Positions 1-6,600 of a stretch of DNA of 10,607 bases are shown in pieces (positions within the stretch are counted from its first letter, which is position 1; every line of letters starts with the position of its first letter). The translations under genes were made by a program, and so were the position numbers. The notes under the pieces are model-generated. The model was not told where the DNA came from. It made no database searches and saw only the letters and a list, made by a program, of their open reading frames with translations. This DNA is from Nitrososphaerales archaeon. Its GTDB lineage: Archaea > Thermoproteota > Nitrososphaeria > Nitrososphaerales > Nitrososphaeraceae. The stretch lies in assembly GCA_029237515.1 (NCBI GenBank), contig JARBAV010000013.1:1-10607 (forward strand), read 5' to 3'.

Positions 1-20
1 AAACTATATTTGTGATATAA

Positions 21-40
21 TAAATAAAAGTAAAATTTGA
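21..40 (-). terminator. T-rich terminator candidate after hemD
   Basis: Read on the minus strand, the 70 bases after the hemD stop run into a T-rich stretch (ATTTTACTTTTATTTATTA). This is the kind of T-tract at which archaeal RNA polymerase terminates without needing a strong hairpin. A weak 7-bp inverted repeat, TGTGATA at 11-17 and TATCACA at 54-60, flanks the tract. The assignment rests on base composition and position only. The same bases read on the plus strand (TATAATAAATA) could instead be a TATA-like box. Confidence 0.35.
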
Positions 41-87
41 TATGGCGTGAAATTATCACAGAAATCGGCTATATTATACCAAATGAA

Positions 88-999
88 TTAGTTGGTTTTG
101 TCAAACATTCTTTTGACCTTCTTATTGACAGGATTGCTTTGTATGTACAGTGCCAGAGCATCAATCATTGGTTTCATTTTAAAGACTTCGGGGACAACAT
201 CTACCACTACACCGTTCTTGGCTAGCTCCATCGCCGTCGAAGGTCCAACCGCCACAACTATCGTGATTGAGTTAAGTGAGTTTTGTAAATCTTCCCATAA
301 TTTGTGTCTCGTTGCAAAATTAAGCAGTCCTCTAACTGAGGGCGGACTTGTAAAGGTTATTGCATCAATATTTCCAAGTCTTATATCCTCTACCAGATTT
401 GCAATCTGGGCTTCATCACTCAGGTAGGATTTAAAACCCATTCTCTCGAGAATTTTAGTTTCTTTAAGATCGTTTATTTCAGAATATCTATACACAAATA
501 CTTCAATAATGCTGTTTTTCAATCTTTCAAGTCCATCAACTAATTGTCTGGAAGAAGCGCCATGCCAGATTATTGCGATTTTCTTCGCCGTCACTCCCAT
601 ACTTTCGAAGAGCTTTAGAACTCCAGTAGATGTATAATCTAAATTAGGGATTAAAATAGGTCTCAGGCCGAAATTAAATAAAGACATCTGTGTTTTTGGA
701 CTTCGTGCAATCAGCATTGTATTTCTGAGTATATTAAGCAGTAGTTCCCTCTTTCCAAGTTCTGAGGACAAATCGATTAGCGAGTACACACTTGGACCAG
801 TCATAAACACGACAAAGTCTGGTCCATTTTCCTTGGCAAGTTCTATAAATCGAGATACTTCTAGAAGTATATTTTCCTCTCTTCTGATCCCTGTTGTCGG
901 CGCAATGTAAGGCCTCCCTCCAAGTGATTTTATGACCTGGGCTAACTCACCTGCCCTCCTGCTAGCTGTGATTGCAATCTTTAGGTTCGAGAGGGACAA
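88..999 (-). CDS. hemD: Uroporphyrinogen-III synthase
   Basis: This 303-residue protein is recognised as uroporphyrinogen-III synthase. That cytosolic enzyme closes hydroxymethylbilane with inversion of ring D to give uroporphyrinogen III, the branch point to haem, sirohaem and cobalamin. The usual two-lobe layout is visible: an N-terminal lobe segment ending in a VVFMTGPSV strand-turn (residues 63-71), a second lobe entered near residue 30 and left near 180, then the family signatures ITFTSPPSVRGLL (214-226) and VAVGPSTAMELAKNGV (249-264) followed by VVPEVF. The family has few strictly conserved catalytic residues, so recognition rests on these glycine/serine/threonine-rich turns. Length is slightly above the usual 250-270 because of a basic C-terminal tail (from about 290). 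The start is a TTG at 999-997 with AAAGGA immediately before it; no ATG lies close by. The valS stop is only 13 bases upstream, so it is probably the second gene of a valS-hemD transcript. Confidence 0.88.
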   Translation of the reverse strand: MSLSNLKIAITASRRAGELAQVIKSLGGRPYIAPTTGIRREENILLEVSRFIELAKENGPDFVVFMTGPSVYSLIDLSSELGKRELLLNILRNTMLIARSPKTQMSLFNFGLRPILIPNLDYTSTGVLKLFESMGVTAKKIAIIWHGASSRQLVDGLERLKNSIIEVFVYRYSEINDLKETKILERMGFKSYLSDEAQIANLVEDIRLGNIDAITFTSPPSVRGLLNFATRHKLWEDLQNSLNSITIVVAVGPSTAMELAKNGVVVDVVPEVFKMKPMIDALALYIQSNPVNKKVKRMFDKTN

Positions 1000-1013
1000 T
1001 CCTTTATTTCTTG

Positions 1014-3452
1014 CTAACCTGATCGCCTAATGTTGTGCATCATCATTAGATCTTCTTCGAAAAGCAGCAGGTTCTCAGGAATAGCCAATTCTATAGGATC
1101 TTTTAGCGATAGCGGCTTCCCAGTTTCTGGAGAAACATAGGACTTCTTTCTGTTCCAGACCATAGAATTAAAATTGATAATTAGCTGGGTGTATTTAGAG
1201 TATTTAGCGTAGTCACCCTCTACTTCCGGTAGTTTACAAAAATGGATGCTTTCATTGACATTGCTATACATAATCGTCCAGATCTCCTCGGTTATATACG
1301 GACAGATAGGGGCAAGCAGTGTAAGGATTGTCGTCATACTTTCATGAAGGGTATAGATCGCAGAAAGCCGAGATTGACTGGAATCGTCAAGATAAGCCCT
1401 CCACTTGACCATTTCAATGTAATGAGCTGCAAAAACATTCCAAGTGAATTCTCGGATAGCGTTCGACGGAATAAAGAAGTTAAAATCAGAATATCCCTTC
1501 TTGCATTCCTCAACGAGTTTCTGCAATTCTCCCAGCAGCCACATGTCACTAGGAGCTAAAGCTGTTGGCTTTTCAGTTAGGTTATCAAACGTAGAAATGA
1601 ACCTTGCAACATTCCATAGTTTGGACAAAAAGTTCTTAGCGATTGATATCTTTTGTTCAGAGCACCGGAAGTCATAGCCTAAATTACATTCTGAAGCCGA
1701 CCAGAATCTGAATGCATCCGCCCCATATGTATTGATGATAGGTGAAGGATCCATTACATTACCTCTGCTCTTACTCATCTTCTCACCTCTTTCGTCAACT
1801 CCAAAACCCATTATCCAGGCCTTTGACCAAGGCAATTTACCTGTCAACTGAATACATCGCAGCATAGAATAATATAGCCAAGTTCTAACGATGTCCTTTG
1901 CCTGAGGTCTAATCGAACTGGGGTAGGGATGGCTTATTCCTTCTGATTCCCCGTATTTACTTATGTATATAGGAGTCAAGCTAGAATCCATCCAAGTATC
2001 GAATGTCCGATCTTCCCCAACAAATTTCCCTGCTCCGCAACTGGTGCATTTATCAAAGGGAGGATCCTCTTCCCAAGGTCTGTAATACTTGCCTGGGGGT
2101 GGTAGGTTGGGATAATTGCAATTCACGCAATACCAGATAGGAATCTCTGTACCATAATAACGTCTCCTTGAAATGGGCCAATCAGTTGCGATCGAATCCA
2201 ACCAATTCATTAGAATTTGTCTGTGAATATCAGGATAAAACCTGATGTGTGCTGCCAGCTGCTTAAGTTGTGGAACATAATCAATTTGTTTAAGGTAATA
2301 GTCTTGCAATGGAACAATCTCCACTGGAGTTTTGCTTCTCTCGCATAAAGGGGTTCTATGCATGATATCCTCAGTTTTTTGCAGAAAGCCATTAGTCTTC
2401 AAATCGGAAATTACCCTGGCTCGGGCTTCTTGAATGGAAAGGCTAGCATAATGGCCAGCTTCGGCTGTAGTGCGACCATAGATATCTGTAGCGACAATTT
2501 CCTTCAGTCCTAATTCTCTAAATAATGAAACGTCATTCTGATCCCCGTAACTGCAGACCATAACTGCGCCAGTTCCAAATTCCGGCCGAGCTGAGTGATG
2601 TGCATAAACCGGTACTTGTTTGTCGAAGAGAGGAATAGATACCCTCTTCCCTATGATCTCCGTATAGCGATCGTCATTCGGATTCACTATAACGGCCTGA
2701 CAAGCAAAAAGCAATTCTGGTCTAGTTGATGCTACCACTATGCCCTTTGTTTCATCCTTTGTTCTAAAATTCATGTATACAAGCTTGGTAGGCACTTCCT
2801 CGTATACGATTTCAGCGTCTGCTATAGTGGTACCGCAGTCAGGGCACAGGTTATTTGGTCTATTAGCAATGTAGATCATCTCCCGATTCCACAAGTCGAT
2901 GAAAGTACTTTGGGTTAGCGCCCTGAACTTGTTTGAGTCAGTTCTATAATAATTCCTGAAATCTGCACTTAATCCAATCGACTTCATAATCTCAATCATT
3001 TCCTGTTCCAATTCGTCCAAAGCGCTCTTGCACAATTCTAAGAATTTTCTTCTATCTGTTTTCCTCATCCTAATTTTGTATTTCTTTTCCGTATAGATTT
3101 CGATTGGAAGACCATTTCGATCGATACCTATTGGAAACAAGACGTTGAAACCACTCATTCGCGCGGACCTAGCTATCATATCGATCTGCGCATAGTGTGC
3201 AGCTGCTCCGATATGCCATGGCCGACCTGAAGGATATGGAGGAGGAGTATCAATCACAAAAGGGACTTGCCCTCGAGTGATTATGGTGTTTTCAATACTA
3301 GCACTATCCCATTTTTGACGAATTTTCACTTCATTAGCTGAATTCCATCTCTTCTCTTCAATTCTATGAGTTCGATTCAATCTTAAAGTATCTCTTAATA
3401 TACGATTATTAAACATAATACTGGTTTTCTGAAATAGCGGGCGAAAATGCAT
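1014..3452 (-). CDS. valS: Valyl-tRNA synthetase (archaeal type)
   Basis: This is a class I aminoacyl-tRNA synthetase that charges tRNA-Val with valine in the cytoplasm. Visible motifs, numbered from the ATG at 3452, are: PPPYPSGRPWHIGA (70-83), the HIGH-type ATP site; FPIGIDRNGLPIE (106-118), in the archaeal form DRNGLP; an editing (CP1) domain at about 200-420 with ASTRPELL (241-248), GTGAVM (293-298) and GDQND (303-307); Cys pairs C203/C206, C442/C445 and C469/C472, likely zinc sites; FDTWMDSS (484-491); KMSKS at 558-562; and a helical anticodon-binding domain to the end. DTWMDSS with DRNGLP separates it from isoleucyl- and leucyl-tRNA synthetases. There is no C-terminal coiled coil, as is usual in archaea. 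The start is uncertain: homologous sequence begins only near RIEEKRWNS (residue 30), so ATG at 3416 or TTG at 3380 are real alternatives. hemD follows 13 bases downstream. Confidence 0.93.
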   Translation of the reverse strand: MHFRPLFQKTSIMFNNRILRDTLRLNRTHRIEEKRWNSANEVKIRQKWDSASIENTIITRGQVPFVIDTPPPYPSGRPWHIGAAAHYAQIDMIARSARMSGFNVLFPIGIDRNGLPIEIYTEKKYKIRMRKTDRRKFLELCKSALDELEQEMIEIMKSIGLSADFRNYYRTDSNKFRALTQSTFIDLWNREMIYIANRPNNLCPDCGTTIADAEIVYEEVPTKLVYMNFRTKDETKGIVVASTRPELLFACQAVIVNPNDDRYTEIIGKRVSIPLFDKQVPVYAHHSARPEFGTGAVMVCSYGDQNDVSLFRELGLKEIVATDIYGRTTAEAGHYASLSIQEARARVISDLKTNGFLQKTEDIMHRTPLCERSKTPVEIVPLQDYYLKQIDYVPQLKQLAAHIRFYPDIHRQILMNWLDSIATDWPISRRRYYGTEIPIWYCVNCNYPNLPPPGKYYRPWEEDPPFDKCTSCGAGKFVGEDRTFDTWMDSSLTPIYISKYGESEGISHPYPSSIRPQAKDIVRTWLYYSMLRCIQLTGKLPWSKAWIMGFGVDERGEKMSKSRGNVMDPSPIINTYGADAFRFWSASECNLGYDFRCSEQKISIAKNFLSKLWNVARFISTFDNLTEKPTALAPSDMWLLGELQKLVEECKKGYSDFNFFIPSNAIREFTWNVFAAHYIEMVKWRAYLDDSSQSRLSAIYTLHESMTTILTLLAPICPYITEEIWTIMYSNVNESIHFCKLPEVEGDYAKYSKYTQLIINFNSMVWNRKKSYVSPETGKPLSLKDPIELAIPENLLLFEEDLMMMHNIRRSG

Positions 3453-3521
3453 GATACTTTGGATTGCAGATCTTCGATGACCATTTGTTTATTCTATTCA
3501 AAAATTGAAAAAATCAATGCG

Positions 3522-3527
3522 TTATAA
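3522..3527. promoter_or_regulatory. TATA-like box in the valS/pepF divergent region
   Basis: TTATAA sits in the spacer between the divergent valS and pepF genes. It is itself palindromic, so it could serve either direction. For the plus strand it predicts transcription starting near 3551, leaving a leader of roughly 35 bases that carries AGGA eight bases before the pepF ATG. For the minus strand it predicts a start near 3498; a second minus-strand candidate is AATAAACA around 3486-3493. None has strong consensus quality. Confidence 0.3.
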
Positions 3528-3585
3528 TCAGACTAAAGCCAGAACATGCAAGAAACATATGTGACCACTTCATAGGAAGCTGCTG

Positions 3586-5397
3586 ATGGGCACGAAGCTT
3601 TTGATGCGACCTAAACTGACAACATGGAACTTAACACAGTTGATAGAAGACCATAAGGGAGAAGAATTACAGACTCTGATAAAATCAATTGAGCAAGCCG
3701 CAAAGCGGATCGAGGGCGAACGTGAGATACTTAAGGAAAACATTTCTTCAAATCAATTTCAAAAACTCATGAATCTCGTTGAAGGAATAAATGAACAGAT
3801 TAGCATTGTCGTTGGATATGCTCACCTGAAGTATGCCTCAGATACTTCGTCAAACGAGGCCGCTGCCATGTTAACTAAGATGGAAATGCTGTCAGCAGAC
3901 ATATCAAACCGTTTATTATTTTTCGACATCTGGTTTAAAAAACAACTCGATGATAGGAACGCCGATCGCCTGATAAATTCGGCTCCGATTGTTTATAGAG
4001 AGCATCTGAAACATAGTCGGCTTCTTTCCAAATTTACCTTGTCTGAACCGGAAGAGAAGATAATTAGTACACTGGAAGTGAGCGGGTCTGGAGCACTCAC
4101 AAAGGTATACGACAGAATGACAAGCTCTTTAGAATTCGTTGTACACCTAAAAAAAGGTAACCGTGTCATAGAAAAAAAATTTAGTAATAAGGAAAAAATG
4201 CTCTCGATGATTAGGAGCACAAAGAAGGAGGAGAGGGTTTCAGCATACAAGTCACTCTTGAAAGTATATAAAAGAAATAGCGGAGTTCTAGGCGAAATTT
4301 ATTTTAATAAGGTAATACAGTGGCACGATGAATTTATAAAGCTACGTGGATTCAAGAGACCAATCTCAGTACGTAATATATATAACAATTTGGATGATTC
4401 CACCGTAGAATCTCTGCTACAAGCCTGTCGTTCTAATGCAAAGGTGTTCCAGAAGTATTTCAAAGAAAAAGCTGAGATGATCGGCCTTAAGAAGCTTCAC
4501 AGGTATCATCTTTACGCGCCCCTAACCCTGAGTGAGAAGTATCGGGAGAGATTTAGCTATCAGAGTGCGGTTAGTACGGTCATCGACACATTTTATGATT
4601 TTGATACGAGATTTGGTAAATTCGCAACAAAAGTATTTAACGAAAAACATGTGGATTCCGAAATAAGAAAAGCAAAACAAGGCGGAGCCTTCTGTTACAC
4701 GGTTACACCAAAACTTACGCCATACATACTTCTAAATTTTGATGGAAGAATTAGAGACGTTAGCACTATGGCTCATGAATTAGGTCATGCGATACATAGT
4801 ATGGCAGCGTCAGATAAGCCAATATCTGTCGCACACGCATCGTTACCTTTGGCAGAAACTGCGTCTGTCTTTGCGGAGATCCTCCTTAATGATAAACTAC
4901 GCAGCAGATTAACCCGCAAGCAGAAAGCCATTCTGCTAGCATCACAGATCGATGATATGTATGCTACTATTATGAGGCAAGCCTACTTTACCCTATTTGA
5001 GATTGAAGCTCATAAGATTATAACTGAAAAGAATGCGAATATTAATGAAGTATCGGATCTTTACCTACGAAATCTCGAAGATCAGTTCGGTGATTCGGTA
5101 ACTGTTTCAGATGATTTTCGATGGGAATGGTTGTACATTCCACACCTATATCATAGTCCATTCTATTGCTACGCCTATTCATTCGGAAATCTATTAGTTC
5201 TTTCCCTTTACCAGCAATTCAGAGAAGAGGGAAAGTCGTCATTTATACCCAAATACTACAAATTGCTTTCTTCCGGTGGATCTCGCAAGACAGAGGAAAT
5301 CTTGTCTGACATTGGAATCGACATCGCGTCCAGAGCATTTTGGCAGCAAGGATTTGATCTAGTTGAAAGAAATGTCCAGGAACTGCGTGACTTGTGA
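3586..5397 (+). CDS. pepF: M3-family oligoendopeptidase F (zinc metallopeptidase)
   Basis: This 603-residue protein matches M3B oligoendopeptidase F, a soluble zinc peptidase that trims short peptides produced by the proteasome or other proteases. The zinc site is explicit: HELGH at residues 397-401 gives two histidines and the catalytic glutamate E398, and E424 in the following LPLAETASVFAE supplies the third ligand at the family spacing. The preceding TVTPKLTPYILLNFDG (about 373-388) and the later HSPFYCYAYSFGNLL (about 524-538) are the typical substrate-cleft segments; the tyrosines there are thought to stabilise the transition state. The first 200 residues are the helical N-terminal oligopeptidase F domain. 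Length is normal and there is no signal peptide or membrane segment. The ATG at 3586 has AGGA eight bases upstream; the in-frame ATG at 3604 (residue 7) is possible. It is transcribed divergently from valS, with no partner gene downstream on its strand for over 600 bases. Confidence 0.92.
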   Translation: MGTKLLMRPKLTTWNLTQLIEDHKGEELQTLIKSIEQAAKRIEGEREILKENISSNQFQKLMNLVEGINEQISIVVGYAHLKYASDTSSNEAAAMLTKMEMLSADISNRLLFFDIWFKKQLDDRNADRLINSAPIVYREHLKHSRLLSKFTLSEPEEKIISTLEVSGSGALTKVYDRMTSSLEFVVHLKKGNRVIEKKFSNKEKMLSMIRSTKKEERVSAYKSLLKVYKRNSGVLGEIYFNKVIQWHDEFIKLRGFKRPISVRNIYNNLDDSTVESLLQACRSNAKVFQKYFKEKAEMIGLKKLHRYHLYAPLTLSEKYRERFSYQSAVSTVIDTFYDFDTRFGKFATKVFNEKHVDSEIRKAKQGGAFCYTVTPKLTPYILLNFDGRIRDVSTMAHELGHAIHSMAASDKPISVAHASLPLAETASVFAEILLNDKLRSRLTRKQKAILLASQIDDMYATIMRQAYFTLFEIEAHKIITEKNANINEVSDLYLRNLEDQFGDSVTVSDDFRWEWLYIPHLYHSPFYCYAYSFGNLLVLSLYQQFREEGKSSFIPKYYKLLSSGGSRKTEEILSDIGIDIASRAFWQQGFDLVERNVQELRDL

Positions 5398-5561
5398 TAC
5401 AAAAGTATGTAGTTTACCTTCCTCTCACTAAGCGATCGTTCCAGAAATACACCTAGACCTAAGGAAATGTTGGGCTCTTATTGGGATAATATTAGCTAAT
5501 TTTCTTCCAACCAATAGAGTATTGGAAAACCAGTGCCTAAGCACCAAATAGCTATTCAAGT

Positions 5562-5624
5562 ATTTGTTAACGGCGTTGACAGATTTTGTAAACTGATCAC
5601 TAACAGAGTTAACAAATTTGTTAA
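5562..5624. repeat. TTTGTTAA inverted-repeat cluster with a 16-bp perfect palindrome
   Basis: The 8-mer TTTGTTAA occurs at 5563-5570 and 5617-5624 on the plus strand and at 5616-5609 on the minus strand. The last two copies abut to make the perfect 16-bp palindrome TTAACAAATTTGTTAA (5609-5624). The first and the minus-strand copy make a separate perfect 10-bp inverted repeat (ATTTGTTAAC 5562-5571, GTTAACAAAT 5608-5617) around a 36-base loop. A near copy, TTTGTAAA, lies between them at 5586-5593, and another GTTAAC is at 5673-5678. The symmetry suits a dimeric DNA-binding protein; whether it is an operator, an origin element or chance in AT-rich DNA cannot be settled here. Confidence 0.6.
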
Positions 5625-6007
5625 AGTTAGCAGATGTTAGACTGGTTCGATATGATCTCATGCCCAAGTCATGTTAACGTTCAAGATGAACAGTTGGGTA
5701 CGGATTAGATATAACCTAATTACCTTATGAACTTTATACGAATGTCGTTTAAAACGTTCAATAGAATGTTCATGATTCAAACTAGCTAAAATACCGGACG
5801 TGTAATGGGAGAAACTTTGAATTCGTCAGGTGGAGGGGTAACTAATAAGTGTGATAGAAGCCAATTGGCAGAGAAAGGTTGAAACCCAAGGCACTCATAG
5901 AACCTAAGAAATCTGATTCACTTCAAGCTCTCAAAATCATGTTCATTTTTGCGCTTACTCTACGTTATGTTTGATTTACCCTCCGCTTAAATAAAACTGT
6001 CATAAGA

Positions 6008-6017
6008 AAAAATATAA
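6008..6017 (+). promoter_or_regulatory. TATA box of the GINS-mcm operon
   Basis: AAAATATAAC, preceded by a run of purines resembling a BRE (transcription factor B recognition element), is the best archaeal promoter match in the spacer. A TATA centre at about 6014 predicts transcription starting near 6040, giving a leader of about 15 bases if translation begins at 6055. A second AT-rich candidate (TTAAATAAAA) lies at 5987-5996. Confidence 0.5.
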
Positions 6018-6039
6018 CCCGAATGATTACGTTAGAAGT

Positions 6040-6045
6040 AGGAGG
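6040..6045 (+). promoter_or_regulatory. Perfect Shine-Dalgarno AGGAGG before the GINS gene
   Basis: AGGAGG is fully complementary to the usual 16S rRNA 3' end. It stands nine bases before an in-frame CTG at 6055 and 72 bases before the first standard start codon in the GINS frame (TTG 6118). Its position therefore argues for translation starting near 6055. The GTG at 6047 is too close and in another frame that stops after 15 codons. Confidence 0.6.
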
Positions 6046-6054
6046 CGTGTTAAA

Positions 6055-6600
6055 CTGCCAGACTACCAATCCTTCTCAGCTGAGAAGCGACTGACAAGGA
6101 TCCAAGATTCGTATAAGTTGGGATACCTAGTAGAAGATGTCAAAGTGCAGTACAAGAGTGCTTTGGATGTGTCTCTTGACGAGATTGTTATCGAATCGAA
6201 GGAAGGCGACATAGGCTCGATACCGCGGTGGCTTGCTCAGACCCTCACGGAGTCAGGAGTTGTCACAATACACGATAAGGACGACGCTGCATATGTCTCA
6301 AGGACACTCAACTTGGAAAGAATAGCAAGGGCCCACGATCTTTCTGGCATAAATGCCGACTTTTACATCCGAGTTAACGACTATCTTTCCTCATTAGACG
6401 AAAAGGATCGGGAAAGAATAATTGTATCGCTCAATTCATTCGTTGTATCAAGAATCGAAAAGATTGTCAAGTTGGCTGCAGCCTCCAAGCTAACACCGAC
6501 AATACGAGAAAAATTATCAGTGGAGGAGCGTGAATTGTATGAATTTATTCATGAATCGACTGCCGTATTCAAAAAAAAGGTTTTAAAGAAATTTGACTGA
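6055..6600 (+). CDS. Replication factor GINS subunit, Gins23-type
   Basis: GINS joins MCM (and a Cdc45/RecJ-like protein) in the replicative helicase and stimulates unwinding. Numbered from TTG 6118, the protein shows a small beta-rich B domain first, with EGDIGSIPRWLAQTLTESGVVTI (29-51), then a helical A domain with the R-x-x-KI turn (112-116) and LSVEERELYEFI (about 133-144) before a basic end. B-then-A order is the Gins23 arrangement; Gins51 has A first. Identification also rests on the mcm gene, which starts eight bases before this stop. The start is unusual: the frame is open back to the stop at 5992, and residues DYQSFSAEKRLTRIQDSYK before TTG 6118 look like protein, yet no ATG, GTG or TTG precedes 6118. 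I extend to the CTG at 6055 because AGGAGG lies nine bases before it (181 residues); the conservative start is 6118 (160 residues). Confidence 0.8.
   Translation: MPDYQSFSAEKRLTRIQDSYKLGYLVEDVKVQYKSALDVSLDEIVIESKEGDIGSIPRWLAQTLTESGVVTIHDKDDAAYVSRTLNLERIARAHDLSGINADFYIRVNDYLSSLDEKDRERIIVSLNSFVVSRIEKIVKLAAASKLTPTIREKLSVEERELYEFIHESTAVFKKKVLKKFD

Larger units (their letters stand above)
5398..6054. other. Long gene-poor spacer between pepF and the GINS-mcm operon
   Basis: These roughly 650 bases hold no confident gene. Reading forward, the first 30 bases after pepF contain a pyrimidine run (TTTACCTTCCTCTC, 5412-5425) that might terminate pepF. A minus-strand open frame at 5661-5428 could encode 77 residues from an ATG, but its composition is not convincing. 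A cluster of TTTGTTAA/GTTAAC repeats occupies 5562-5624. AACGTTCAA occurs twice (5676-5684 and 5753-5761). A TATA-like TTTATAC lies at 5733-5739. No tRNA arm pairs could be built. The last 50 bases contain the promoter and ribosome binding site of the GINS gene. Confidence 0.6.

Noticed and set aside
92..427. Plus-strand frame of 111 residues opposite hemD
   Set aside because: It lies wholly antisense to the clearly recognised hemD gene and its translation is low-complexity (runs of Ser and Thr).
3395..3402. TATATTAA on the minus strand as a promoter for a leaderless valS starting at TTG 3380
   Set aside because: The box centre is only about 18 bases before the TTG; archaeal boxes lie about 26-30 bases before the transcript start.
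5644..5651. GGTTCGAT resembling a tRNA T-arm
   Set aside because: The loop position after TTCGAT is a purine where a pyrimidine is required, the flanks do not pair, and no acceptor or anticodon stem can be built.
5805..5882. A 25-residue frame (MGETLNSSGGG...) in the spacer before GINS
   Set aside because: Too short to judge, with no Shine-Dalgarno before it and no recognisable peptide family.
6047..6094. GTG start directly behind the AGGAGG
   Set aside because: It is one base from the Shine-Dalgarno, in a different frame from GINS, and stops after 15 codons.
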